54,000 bases of DNA from Mesostigma viride (GCA_009746045.1 RPFO01000814.1:126001-180000), one strand, 5' to 3'. Positions 9,523 through 20,658 are shown, counted from the first letter of the stretch. Program-made: numbers and translations. The notes: generated by a model not told the origin, from the letters alone.

Positions 9523-9959
9523 ACGCCCCCAGCGGGCTAGAATAGCAATAGCCCTAGCTTGTAACCATTGGCGTCACTGCCGCTAAGGCAGCCATGCCTA
9601 GAATGTTGCCTAGCTGTGCCAACACACCTAGTCACGTGCCGCCAACGCACGGTACACAACCAGCCATAGCCTTAGCCTAGTCCTAGTACAGCCATGCTAC
9701 GCCCTGGCTATGTTCAGATTACTTGCCCACGCTCCTTGCTATGATATGCTCACATGGGTCTTATTGCACCCACAGTTTGCCGGATCGTTAGCCTGTCCTT
9801 TTAGCTAGCCGCGCCCGATTGCAGCTGTGGCATGCCTTTGGCATGAAGGAGACTGGGGGTCTCTGCCCTTTCTCCTGTAGTGCACACACAGGGATTAAAA
9901 GCACTTCGGTGCTCCGTGACTCCCCAACGGGAGCACGAGTTTAATTAATTAATTAATTA
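8608..9959 (+). mobile_element. LINE-type element with ORF1-like gene, 3' UTR and (TTAA)n tail but no ORF2
   Basis: An ORF1-like frame ends at 9522 and is followed directly by about 420 bp of non-coding sequence. That sequence ends in small hairpins (AGCAC-TTCG-GTGCT at 9900-9913; CTCCC-CAAC-GGGAG near 9920) and a TTAATTAATT tail (9941-9959). Parts of the 3' UTR recur inverted at 28.96-29.28 kb and, as a short piece, at 10.57-10.64 kb, always ending in the same tail. That repetition identifies the 3' end of a retroposon. No endonuclease or reverse transcriptase lies in between, so the copy is non-autonomous, like the half-LINE (HAL1) elements known in mammals. The 5' limit is unclear. Confidence 0.65.
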
Positions 9960-9989
9960 CCCTATATAGACCGGCGAGACGGGCTAGCT

Positions 9990-10313
9990 GACACCCGGGC
10001 AGCCTCCTGGTTAATTGTCTGTAATATGGTGGAGGCAGATGGTTCGCAAGGATGATAGATGCATGGCAAGTAGTCGGTGCCGGATGAAGGAGACCACCCC
10101 CAAGTATGTGGGGGCTCCGCGTGTGGCCGCGTATGGCATTCATAGCGATTCGGGCCGTGCATGGTGCCCACAAACTTGTAACTAGGAACTAGATAGTGCA
10201 GGCGCCAGCATCATCCATTCAGGTCCGGCCATCCCATGTTCCCCTCCCACTGAGGACTCACGCTCATGACCAACGTGACGCCGGCAGTCACGTGTCTATT
10301 ATTAAATTAATAC
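9990..10313 (+). repeat. Dispersed repeat, family B, copy 1
   Basis: The segment from CCGGGCAGCCTCCTGG to the CGTGACGCCGGCAGTCACGTG hairpin and TTATTAAATTAAT tail recurs in the same orientation at about 31,490-31,770 with scattered substitutions and deletions. A tail-only match lies near 7571. The AT tail suggests another retroposon 3' end; no coding capacity is visible. Confidence 0.65.
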
Positions 10314-10572
10314 CAACGTACTGTTTTAAAAAATCCCAAAAGCTGCTTGCAAGATGCATGGATATTGGATAGGCAAAAAGGTGCTTTGTAGTAGCCTATC
10401 CAAAAACCGGCTTAGTACGATAATTTAAGCGAGGCCGTTGCACGCGTAGTTCGCGGGACTAGTTTATATAGTAGGCTGGGGTCAAGGACCTCCGGCAACC
10501 GGCGCTCTCACCCGGCTCATCACCATTAAAATGCCAACCCGTCCCGCATAAGGCAGGACCAGCTGGCCGTTC

Positions 10573-10640
10573 AGTTAATTAATTAAGCTCGTGCTCCCGT
10601 TGGGCCAGGAGTCGGTCACGGAGCCGGCCGTTCACAAGTG
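10573..10640 (-). mobile_element. Short LINE 3'-end fragment, minus strand
   Basis: TTAATTAATTAA is followed by GCTCGTGCTCCCGTTGGG and GTCACGGAGC. These match the reverse complement of the LINE 3' end at 9910-9959. Only the last few tens of bases are present, as expected from strong 5' truncation during target-primed insertion. Confidence 0.6.
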
Positions 10641-11487
10641 GATCCACGTTCGGTTGGATCAGTCCACGGCTGACCATTAACTATAACCCTGTCGGTACTC
10701 ATGACGCCGGCGCGGGAATAAGCTCAACTCAAGTCAGCCCAACCGCGTATCAGAGCCATGACTACGGTAATAAATATACCCACTTACCCGAAATACTCCC
10801 CCCCCCCCCCCCCCCCCCCCCCGGGCCCCACGTCAGTTAACTAGCTTGGGGCCGGTCCCGCCGACCGACCGACCGGCCGGCAATGATACACGGCCGGCTC
10901 ACGATCTTAAAAAATCTCACTGCTGTGATTCGGCTCGGCTACTAAATTCTACTTCATTCTATTACTACTCTATGACTATGATGACCAGTAGTGAGCCGGC
11001 GGAGGACGACCCGGCCGACGGACTAATCCGGGGTCTCGTAATCCGGGACTCGTAACCTGGGATTTTCCGGGTAAATGGGATCTTAAACCTGGGATTCTGA
11101 AACGTGTGTGGGGGGGTGTACATGTATATTCCGGCCCTCGGCCGCCGTCAGTTTGTTGTTAATTAAAGTTGAATCCCACGCCGCGCATAAGGTCGGACCA
11201 GCAGTCCAGCCTATGGATCCTCTATCATAACCCTGTCGACCACCGACGGAGTTCACCGAGCCTCATGTGAGTCGTGCCTAAACTCAACTCAACTCAACGC
11301 CGCACAACTCAACCCCGCAGCAGAGTCTACAGTGGCCGAGGGCAGAGTCTATGTCGGCCGCCGTAGACTCTGCGGTACGGTGCTGGTCATGCGCGGCGCG
11401 GGGTCCAGCTGACTGACTTACTGACAATCATTTGTACGGATCGCAATCGCGGGTTCCATACAAAGTGCATCCACGATTGGCGGGAAT
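10641..11487. other. Intergenic, no gene recognised
   Basis: It holds a C22 run (10801-10822 approximately), CCGACCGA-type short repeats near 10860 and CAACT repeats near 11285-11320. No coding frame looked real. Confidence 0.5.
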
Positions 11488-11744
11488 TACCGTAGTGGTC
11501 AAAATCACTTTGCGACAAACCTCTTTGCGAATCGACCTCGCAAACTACTTTTCATGGGCTTCATTTTGGGTCGCAAAGTTCAAAACTTACCGCGTCGCGC
11601 CTGCGCCGTGCCGCACGCAGACATGCCCCATGCACACCTGGATTTGTACTACATTTTTCAAATTGTACTTCAGTTTTGAAAGTTGCATTTTCATGCATTT
11701 AAAGGGTCAACTAAAGTCTTTGAGGAAAAAAAAGTTCGTCGGCG

Positions 11745-12330
11745 GCCGTTGCACCGTTGCACCGTTGCACCGTTGCACCGTTGCACCTCAAATTGCATAT
11801 ATGCACACACCTTTGCACATGCAATGGTTATCCATGGGATTTATGTAGGTGGATGGGTCATGCAAGGGTTACCTAGATGCTCATGACACCGTGCCACCGT
11901 GGCGCCGTTGCACCGTTGCACCGTTGCACCGTTGCACCTCAAATTGCATATAAACACACACCTTTGCACATACAATGGTTATCCATTGGGATCTATCTAG
12001 GGTAATGGGTCATGCAAGGGTTACCTAGACATGCTCATGACACCGTTGCATCGTGGCATCGTGCCACCGTGCCACCTTGGCACCGTGGCACCGTTGCACC
12101 GTTGCACCGTTGCACCGTTGCACCTCAAATTGCATATAAACACACACCTTTGCACATGCAATTGTTATCCATGGGTTTTATGTAGGTGGATGGGTCATGC
12201 AAGGGTTACCTAGATGCTCATGACACCGTTGCACCGTTGCACCGTTGCACCGTTGCACCGTTGCACCGTTGCACCGTTGCACCGTTGCACCTTAAATTGC
12301 ATATAAACACACATCTTTGCACGTGCATTG
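11745..12330 (+). repeat. Macrosatellite of octamer arrays, four units
   Basis: Four arrays of (CCGTTGCA)n at 11745-11787, 11904-11938, 12090-12124 and 12226-12291 alternate with copies of a spacer of about 120-150 bp. The spacer begins CCTCAAATTGCATATAAACA and contains GGTTACCTAGA. Frames across it are repeat artefacts (an eight-residue repeat), not genes. Confidence 0.9.
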
Positions 12331-12578
12331 GTTATCATGGGGTATATTGCATGCATCAACCAAAATAATCACATGTCATTGAATCACATACTGAACGTAA
12401 ATCCATTTCCGTGTAAAACATGGCCACTAGCAAACACATGTATCTTATGCCCACCATTATGCAACATGACCATGCATGGACAGTTGGCATGTTGGGCTTC
12501 ATTCTTGCAACAAGACTAGCATGCTTGACAGGACAAAGAGACGCCTTTACTCCTATCGAAGCTTTCACACATTCCCCA
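12331..12578. other. Spacer after putative transposase gene
   Basis: This is the 3' flank of the minus-strand gene; no separate gene or obvious polyadenylation signal stands out. Confidence 0.4.
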
Positions 12579-15500
12579 TCATTCCCATGCTTCCTCCTCC
12601 TCATCATCGCTACTCTCGCTACTCTCACAAACAAAAGAAAGTTGGGGCTCTTCCGCCCCCGTCTCAGCGTCGGCCGCGGCACCATCCTGAAAAAACTTTT
12701 CGCGGCCAAAGGCATTAGCCGCATGAGGGCACCCGCAGATGAACTTTAAGACTTCCTCCAACGTGGTGTACGTCGCTCCCTTGCCGTCGGACCAAACCGT
12801 CTCGATCTTCAAAGCCCCGCCATTCTCATGTACTTCTGTGACCCACCCGTGAAAACGGGTCTTGGCAGCACCCCACAAGGCGCACAGCCTTCTCCCTTTC
12901 AGCGCGTGCAGCCCGTGCTCAACAAAGTGTGCCGCACATGCAGCTTTTGACGTCGCTGCAGCAGCTTGCTGTGTTTGAAAACCAGCAAAGTGCACGTGTG
13001 GATGGTCATCTAAGGCCTGGAGGGTTGCACGAGATAGCTTACGTGCTGCTGTCAGCGACGGAGTGTGGACAGCCTGCCCTGATGCACCAACTGTCCAGTG
13101 TTGAACGATGATTTCCGATGCCGACACCGTCAGGCCCGGCCCACCGCCTGCGAGCGAGAGCTTGTTAAACTGCCCTTCCCAGGAGGGTGAGTAAAACACG
13201 GAAACAGTCAGAGTCCCGCGTGAACGAACAGTAGACGCATCCACGACCTTCACCAAGAGCTCCTCTGGCCAGGGCATGCCTTCCCCGCACGTCACCGCAG
13301 GTCTCTTGATGATGAGAAAGTCTCCGCGGGAGATAATGCCGGGATTTACGGAAAAAATATGATCCGCAGTCGCAATGGTCCGTGCACCACCGGTGGCATC
13401 CGCAGGAGAATTGGAGGCAACTCCAGTAGGAGGATTGGAGGCAAGCGTGGCAGGCGTGGCAGATGCGGCCGGCAGGCGCTCAGCCTCGCGTCGCGCCCGG
13501 TGAATGGCAGTTTGCACCTCGTGCCGGCGGTTGCCTGCATGGCTGATAATTGGGTGCAGCGGCGCTTCCAAAGCACGGGCAGCCCGCATCACCGCCTGAT
13601 CCCCTGCACTGTGGAGGCAAAAAGGGAGGGGCTTGTGTTTTTGCTGCTCCCTGCACTCCGTCAGAGCTTGGATCATGCGGTCAAACACCGACGCTTCTTC
13701 TTCCACTTGCTCCGGCTCAGCGGGGAAGCCGCGGATCTCCTCGTTGAGCTCTGCTTGCTTTGCATCCGTCATGATGTCTGGAAACACTCGGTTGAGTTTA
13801 GAGCAATGACGGCGGATTGCGCGATCGCCATCCCAATCCGCAAACGCGGCAACACCTGGGCTGCCCTTGGGCGCCTTGGTCGCCTCCATGACTAGCACGC
13901 CGCGGAGCTCTTTGCCATCACTCACACGCTTCGAAGAGACAGTAACCATGTCGCATGGCTCCTCGTTCGGCCCAAGAGGCCTCCAACAGTTGGCGGGCAC
14001 ATCAGCTAACGCCTCTGCCGTGGCAAGTCGGTAGCGCAAAAAGCAGTCATCACCAACGTCCGCCCCTGCACCTTCATCGTGATGGCCGAATAGCTCGATA
14101 TCAAATATCTTGCTGACCGGCCGATGCTCCACCACAGGTTGGTTGGTTGACGCGTCCATAACCACGTCAGCAGACTTGACCCAACGCCCAAGATCTGGGT
14201 CTATGCAGCCTCGAAGCCACGTTGTGAAGTCCAGCGCTGCATTGACGAGCTGCAAGCAACAAGCATAGAACAAACAGTTGCAATAAGAGGCGAGTAAGCA
14301 AGGTGATTATTGGTTAACTATGGCATGCTACATATGGAAAAGAAGAAGAACCCGGAAGAAATTCATAGTATTTTAAAGAAAACCAACCTTGGCAGATGGC
14401 GGCAGTGGGTTTATTGTCGCCATGCTCCCGAATGGGCCTTGCTCGTAGTAGTGTGCAAAGGCACGCGTCAGCCCTTGCAACACATCTTGAAATGTCAGCA
14501 TGAGCACCGGTGCGAGATCTGACACGCGGTTCTTCATCCCGTTGTACCACCGGATAAACCAACCAAATCTCTGATCAGCGTCATTATGGGTGTGCCCCGG
14601 GGGCAGGCGGCACACCCTGATGAGAGAAAAGAGACGGCGGTTAATGAGAACCGCTAGAAAGCCCAATAGCTCGCTATTCATGTTGTCCCCACCCCCGTCC
14701 ACTTGAAGGACGAGTGTCGTGGCAAGGCCAAACTCGCGGATCTCAGGATTGCGGGACCTTTCCCATGGTCGCTCAACCACCACTTCCAACAATTGGTGTG
14801 TGAGCAGCGTCGCAGTGACACGCCCTGAATTACCAGAAACCTCAGAATTGGCTACCCAAGGCATAATCACCCAGAAGTACGTCCTCACTCCGTGCAAAAT
14901 CGAGCAAACCAGCTGGTAGGGTATATGTAGCTTGCGGCTGCTAAGCCACTCTTTCGAGGCGCTGCCCCTGGTTGGAACCGCCGTCTTCATTTTCGCCAGA
15001 CCATCGATGACTATGGAAACAAAATAGTGCTTGGCGCCCTCAAACCTTCGTTGCAGGTAAGCCATCCGTTCCCCATTAAAGAAGTCGGTGTGATCAGCTA
15101 ACTTCTCTTTGAAAGCCTCCCACCGGGTCCGGTCAGTGGTCCGATAAGACAAGATGGCATCCTTTAACTTCCGGCAGCGGGAGCACTCACCCATAATTTT
15201 CGTGCGATATTTCTCAATCCGGACTCGCATGCTTACTCTCACTGCTTCAAAAATTGTCCTGAAAAGCGAAATGCTAACTACAGGTGTTCCGTAGTCCTGC
15301 TGCTCTGCAGTGTAGTCCGAGTATAAAGTCTTCTTGCACGGTTGCTCAATGATGCTGGCGCCATCCCGGGGATCCTTCTCAACTGCTGGGCAGAACCAAC
15401 GCCGAATCCACAGCTCACAAAGCGCCTTGGCCTCCCCAATCTTGGCAGACAATGACCGGGATACCCCAATGCGCCGTCCAGCAGTGCTACCCAAGCCGGA

Positions 15501-16094
15501 CTCCAAATCACGATCGCCAGGCAAAGGTCGAGGGCGGGTTGTCTCCTTGACAGCCGCGTGCCACATATTGGGGTTGATATACAAAGCACGGCGGAAAGCG
15601 GCTTCACACATGCGATGCCGAAACGGGGTTGCCGACTCTGGCTGATGCCTGTCAGCTGGGTAAGTAACGTAGCCATCCACTGCGAAAAGGAAGCCCTCGT
15701 CTCGACTGCGTTTGTGACGCAAGCTCCCCGGAATTTCAGTTTCTCGCTGGCCGGCCTGAAAAAGCTGGTTCTTTATAAACTCTTTCCGATCCGCAGGCTT
15801 CTTAGACCACATGTCGGTCCTCATCGCTCTTATCTCCTCGAAATGCACGCTTCGCAAACAATGGCGGCCACACCCACAGTCCCAGTCCCTGCTAAGTGCC
15901 GCAGCACAGGACGCATCCGTGGTGCATTTTGCTAAGACGGCGGCAGCGCTAAGACGGAGCCCTCGTCTCGCCATGACGAGCAACACGACCACCAGGACAA
16001 GCAGCGAGAATAGCATTCCAAAAACCTGCGCCCCCGCATCGGGCTCCATAATGCCCAGGCCCTTCATGGCTTTAGGAACTGCGTAATAATACAT
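12579..16094 (-). CDS. DUF7869-like putative transposase, two exons
   Basis: Exon 1 runs 16094-14388 and exon 2 14249-12579; donor AAG|GTTGGT and acceptor GCTTGCAG flank a 138-bp intron in phase 0, giving about 1125 residues. Near the start is a hydrophobic stretch (VFGMLFSLLVLVVVLLV, about 24-40). Then come KTLYSDY (about 255), a CxxC knuckle (GECSRCRKL, about 301), an Asp in VIDGLAK (about 363), VDGGGDN (about 464) and GHTHNDADQRFG (about 500). The last three fit the acidic triad spacing of an RNase H-fold nuclease and the GHTH-D-D pattern I associate with DUF7869 proteins of eukaryotic mobile elements. Exon 2 contains a BAH-like portion (SRGDFLIIKRP, about residue 880) and an acidic C-terminus. 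The start Met lies in a 28-bp tandem duplication; a second ATG follows nine codons later. The transposase role is inference, supported by the terminal repeats around it. Confidence 0.65.
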
Positions 16095-16119
16095 GGCTTT
16101 AGGAACTGCGTAATATTAT

Positions 16120-16262
16120 ACGGCCGCCCCCTCCCCCTCCCCCTCCCCCTCCCCCTCCAGCTTCCATCGCTTCCATCGCTTCCATCGCTGGTGCTTCCAT
16201 CGCTGGTTCATTATCCCCTTGCTTCCATCGCTGGTTCATTATCCCCTTGCTTCCATCGCTGG
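16120..16262. repeat. Short tandem repeats upstream of putative transposase gene
   Basis: (CCCCCT)n at about 16127-16158 is followed by CTTCCATCG units and three copies of a GCTGGTTCATTATC unit. They sit in the region between the two divergent genes, where a shared promoter would be expected. Confidence 0.8.
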
Positions 16263-16320
16263 TTCATTATCATAATTATCCTTTACATGCAAAGACAGGG
16301 CATTCTGGAGAAAATTTGGT

Positions 16321-16564
16321 GGTGCAACGGTGCAACGGTGCAACGGTGCAACGGTGCAACGGTGCAACGGCCAGTGATTGGCCCGTTCTTGATTTGCTGA
16401 CATGCAGCCTAGTAAAAATTGGCCGCAAATTCGTCCGGTCGTACGTGGGCACAAGATTTGCGGCCAATTTTTACTAGGCGCATATCACAAAATCAACTAC
16501 GGGCCAATCACTGGCCGTTGCACCGTTGCACCGTTGCACCGTTGCACCGTTGCACCGTTGCACC
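16321..16564. repeat. 244-bp nested palindrome built from octamers
   Basis: Bases 16321-16384 are six GGTGCAAC octamers plus GGCCAGTGATTGGCCC. They are the exact reverse complement of 16501-16564. Inside them is a second perfect inverted repeat of 24 bp (16407-16430 and 16456-16479, starting GCCTAGTAAAAATTGGCC). It lies midway between the divergent genes of the 8.6 kb element. Confidence 0.95.
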
Positions 16565-16725
16565 GTGCCACCACCACCGGTGGCACGGCGTGCCACCACC
16601 CATTTGTACTCCGTGCCATGGTGCCACCACCGACTCAATAATTCGTGCACTTGGATGCATTTCGTGGAAATTTTCAGCCATTCTGGCCAGGTATTGGCGT
16701 AGTTCGGAAATCCGGATAGCTGAGA

Positions 16726-19530
16726 ATGGCTAGCGGCGTGCAGCCGCAGGCAGGTATTGAAAACAATGGCGGGGATGCCGGACATGTGGAGCATGCCAGT
16801 GAACAGGACGCAGTAGCACCACCGGGGCAAGAGAACACAATGGATACAGGCCCTGTATCAGTGGGCGCTGTAGGTGATGAAGTACAGAAGCAAAGGGCAT
16901 CAAACGTGTACGTCAGGGGAGCAGTCAATGAACTTCATAGAATGAATGCCTCCGGTGCTTCGGATGAGGAAACCGAGCAAACAGCCAAAACGGATGGGAA
17001 ATCTCAGGTAAATTTATGACAGGGGAAATCCGGTTGTTATTTTACCAAAGGAATATTACAATAAGTGCAGTTCTTGGCGTTTGGAATCATGACATTGCTT
17101 GTGCTATTGCTCTTGAATTGCATTTTACCAAAGGAATATTACAATAAGTGCAGTTCTTGGCGTTTGGAATCATGACATTGCTTGTGCTATTGCTCTTGAA
17201 TTGCATTTTACCAAAGGAATATTACTAAGTGCAGTTCTTGGCGTTTGGAATCATGACATTGCTTGTGCTATTGCTGTTGAATTGCAACAGGCAGCATCGC
17301 AGGACCCAGTGCGCACAAGTGCCTCGTCAAGTATCTGGGATATTTGGGGGTGCTCGTGAAGGGAGCCGGCAGCCTCTCGATTGCATCCCGGGGTGCTACT
17401 GCGGCCAAGCCAGTTGTGCTTCACATGCTCGACGTGGGCAAGGGTTTTCCAACCAACAGCAGGTTCATCAACGGTATTCCTCAGATAACCGTTCCAGAGC
17501 ACAACATCACACGAGCTCACAACTTCTACACGCTGTCTGATGAAAAGGATTCCCTGGCCCAACTAGACACCAAGAGTGACTGGCCTCCGCTGTATGTTTC
17601 GTGCAAAAAGGCTGGCTCTCGTAGCACCGCCAAGGTGACGTCGTTCTCCATCGGTGACATCTGCAGTCATGCGGATCCTGAGCTAATGCGTGACCTGCGT
17701 GCCACTCCCACGGGCAACACCGTTGTGCGGCTTGTCATCCTCGGACTCGCTTGTGTGAGGGCAGCCAGCACTGGCCATGAGTACCAGTCCTTTGTGGCGT
17801 TGGTGCGTCCCATTTACAGCTGCGGGGAAGGAGAATGGACGGTTACCTCATTCGCCTCCGGTGAAATCCGTGTAGCGTGGTGCCGACCATATAACTTGAC
17901 GGTTGACCCTGCCGCCACCGCCGAATTGCATTGCCATTCGAGTACTACCTTGGCGGATGCCATGGCGGACATCACGTCAGTGTTTACCCGCCAGGAGTCG
18001 CGCATCAACCAGTTAAGGAGCGCGACCAACAAGACCACCGGGCAGGGCTATCTTGTAAGTATCTCAGATCGGTTTTGCATTGTTGACATTCATATGCTAG
18101 AACATGCCATGCGCAATCCAACCGCAGCCGAGCGCAAACCACACTGGCGCATATGATCAATGTGCATACTAGAAGACACCATCAGGAGCACTCTATTTGT
18201 AAGCACCATAAAACATTAATTATTGTTGATGTAAAATGTCAATCTCTGTATGCGTGCATGTTTACAATTCAGGTGCTCGCTGTCGTCCCGCCTGCTCCAT
18301 CCGATGAAGATGAAGATGAAGATGAAAGCGGGGGCGATGCCAGCTATGACCTGGAGGATGAAGAGGAGGTGGAGGAGGAGCACAATGATGGGGAAGGGGG
18401 GGTGACGATGGCAGCGAGGAACAAACATCACCCGTCAAGCCCAAGAAGCGCGCCTCGACGGCGGCGGGGGGGGGGGCCAGCGGAGCTTGCGCCCTGCACG
18501 CCAGCTTGAATACCAGGGCGGGAAGGCACTGCCGCCTCGCGCAGCAAAGTCAGCACCGTCCGAGAGTGCGATGCCAGCAGCTCCCCCGGCAGCTCCCCCG
18601 GCAGCTCCCCCGGCAAAGTGGCTAGCGCCCCTTACTCAGGGGTTGCAAGCAGCACAGGCAGCAATCGCAGAGCTGAAGGACTGGGTGGGGTTTCAAGCGA
18701 AGCAAGGGAGGAAGAAGGCGCCGCCGTCTGTGGCTATGCAGATCGCTGATTTGAATGCAAAGGTTTCCAAGTGCCAATCATCATTGGCAGCGCGTGCAAA
18801 GCCGGCTGCCGCCCCAGAGAACCCCGCGACTGCGAAGCTGAAGGAACAGGTCAAATCCCTGACGGAGAGGGTTGATGCTTTGGAAAGGGAACGAGTGCCA
18901 TGCACGCCTGTTGAATGTGCTCCAACCTCAAGCCGCGGCACGGAGATTCACCGGCCGACCATTCCTGCTGCGCCTCCCACATTGCGGCAACGTGAAGGCT
19001 TCACCGGCATGCAGGGGGCAGAATGGCAGCCGGCACGCCGTGAGCCAGAGCCGCGCAAGCGCGCACCCGCGATCGATGGGGCAAGGAAGCTGGATTGGCA
19101 AGATGAGCCAGAGCCGCGCACGCGCGCACCCGCGATCGATGAGGCAAGGAAGCTGGATTGGCAAGATGAATCGCATGGCCTGTACGAGCCTTATGACTCC
19201 TATTATATGGCCCACGGTGAGCCCTTGCAGGGCGCTTACCGTTATGCCGCCATGAGGGAGCCAGATAGGCCACATTATGCTGAGGGACATTATGCAGCAA
19301 CTCAGCATACTCGTCTCACGACTCACAGCAACTTTGATGATGAACGCATGCGTGCTCGCAGCGCCCCCCGCCCCCCGCCCCCGCCCCTCCATCGCGGAAA
19401 AGGCATCAGCCGTACTCGCAAGATGCAAATGAGCGAGGGGAACCAGTTTATTATGGTTCATGTTCATATTGATCGTGTTTGCACCTCTTTGTCAGTTTTC
19501 AGCCATTTATTCAGCTTTTTCATGCTGTGA
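16726..19530 (+). pseudogene. Second gene of the 8.6 kb element: acidic, NLS and coiled-coil protein, frame broken at three G runs
   Basis: Exon 1 (16726-17007, donor CAG|GTAAAT) joins in phase to exon 2 (from 17291 after AACAG). Exon 2 ends at 18054 (CTT|GTAAGT) and exon 3 starts at 18273 after TTCAG. The reading frame shifts by -1 at three G runs (17346-17350, 18396-18402, 18466-18476). Allowing for them, the product has a Ser/Thr-rich start, a globular part of unknown type, a very acidic section (DEDEDEDESGG), a basic KPKKRAS nuclear signal, a Pro/Ala repeat, a coiled coil (LKEQVKSLTERVDALERE), and two tandem 21-residue repeats containing APAID and ARKLDWQDE. The 3' end beyond about 19430 is unsure. 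The family is unknown; a DNA-binding partner of the transposase is a guess from its position. Confidence 0.5.
17040..17290 (+). repeat. Three tandem copies of an 83-bp unit in an intron
   Basis: TTTACCAAAGGAATATTAC begins units at 17041, 17124 and 17207. Each unit carries GTGCAGTTCTTGG and a T/C-rich stretch, so the array triplicates sequence close to the splice acceptor of exon 2. Confidence 0.9.
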
Positions 19531-19730
19531 TGTATTAGTTGGCGAACAAAGGAATTGTGGTTGCGATCACGTAGTACTTGCTTCTCCATATGTTACATGT
19601 AGGAGACATTGGAGACAATGCTGATAATCAATTAATATTTGTCTCAAGTAATCATCAATATTTTATTTTGCCATGTGCTTGCATTACTTGCGTAGGAAAA
19701 GTCAAAAAATGATGTGTCAAGACATGTCAC

Positions 19731-20092
19731 GGTGCAACGGTGCAACGGTGCAACGGTGCAACGGTGCAACGGTGCAACGGTGGCACAGTGGCACCCCACG
19801 TTGGGCAGTGCTTGTGGGCAATATAACATTAGTATTGGACGTTATGTTACCTCGTGACACCATACAGCATCATAAAATGGTAGTTTTATGGTGCAACGGT
19901 GCAACGGTGCAACGGTGCAACGGTGCAACGGTGCAACGGTGGCACAGTGGCACCCCACGTTGGGCAGTGCTTGTGGGCAATATAACATTAGTATTGGACG
20001 TTAGGTTACCTCGTGACACCATACAAAATCATAACATGGTAGTTTTATGGTGCAACGGTGCAACGGTGCAACGGTGCAACGGTGCAACGGTG
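19731..20092 (-). repeat. Octamer macrosatellite near the right end, inverted relative to the left one
   Basis: Three (GGTGCAAC)n arrays (about 19731-19780, 19891-19938, 20049-20092) alternate with a spacer of about 110 bp containing GTGGCACCCCACGTTGGGC. The octamer is the reverse complement of that at 11.7-12.3 kb, but the spacer is different. Confidence 0.9.
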
Positions 20093-20221
20093 TCAAAACA
20101 TGATGAGACACTTACCTCCTACCTTTGGACCTAAGAGAGGTACAAAATAACAAAGTTGAAAAAAAGTCAATTTGTACTAGTGGTGGAGTACAAATCCAGG
20201 TGTGCATGGGGATGTAGAACG

Positions 20222-20657
20222 TGTCAGAAGTATCGACACACCTGCCTGAAACTAGTCCTTATAGTTTAGTGCTATAGCTCTGGACTGCATGGACAGGCAT
20301 GTGCCGCATGTTTAAGTTCTGTTCCATAAGTGACCCGGTCATTCTGTGACTGACCTTGAACTTTGGTCATGAATGGTTGGCTTGAGATCACGTTATGATT
20401 GTAACTGCCACACAGTCAGAAAAGACCCGGTTTGGTGTGGCCACGTTGTAGGTAGATCATAACTGCTGCCCAGTAGCTGAGCCTGGAATTGTTTAAAAGG
20501 CGAAGCTACGCACCTTGTTTGCTCTCTCAGTACCTCACACCTCACACACTCCTGTGGTGGAACTAGCAGCCGGCCAGCTGCCGACGTTGAGACTTATTTT
20601 TATCTGAGTGAAATAAAGTAAAACTTTGTGGCAAACATTGTTTTCTCACTTCTAACA
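20222..20657 (+). repeat. 5' LTR of copia element
   Basis: It contains a TTTAAAAGG TATA-like motif near 20490 and AATAAA near 20611. Compared with the 3' LTR it has small indels near 20273, 20550 and 20585. Confidence 0.95.
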
Positions 20658-20658
20658 T

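Larger units (their letters stand above)
11626..20211. mobile_element. 8.6 kb DNA transposon with 25-bp terminal inverted repeats and two divergent genes
   Basis: Bases 11626-11650 (starting CCCCATGCACACCTGG) are the exact reverse complement of 20187-20211. The element is flanked by ATG on both sides (11623-11625, 20212-20214), a possible 3-bp target duplication. TTGTAC occurs twice in each subterminal region. Octamer arrays (CCGTTGCA)n lie near both ends in opposite orientation, and a large palindrome sits between the two divergent genes. Gene 1 (minus) is a DUF7869-like putative transposase; gene 2 (plus) encodes an acidic, coiled-coil protein. Three-base duplications and subterminal repeats recall CACTA/EnSpm elements, but the termini do not start with CACTA, so the superfamily is left open. 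Confidence 0.75.

Noticed and set aside
11683-12368. Frames with an eight-residue repeat (CTVAPLHR)
   Set aside because: They are produced by the octamer CCGTTGCA, 24 nt per eight residues, with no other coding sign.
17229-17540. Plus-strand frame with a hydrophobic start (LLVLLLLNC)
   Set aside because: It begins in a tandemly repeated intron segment and runs in a different frame from the coding-like sequence of gene 2.
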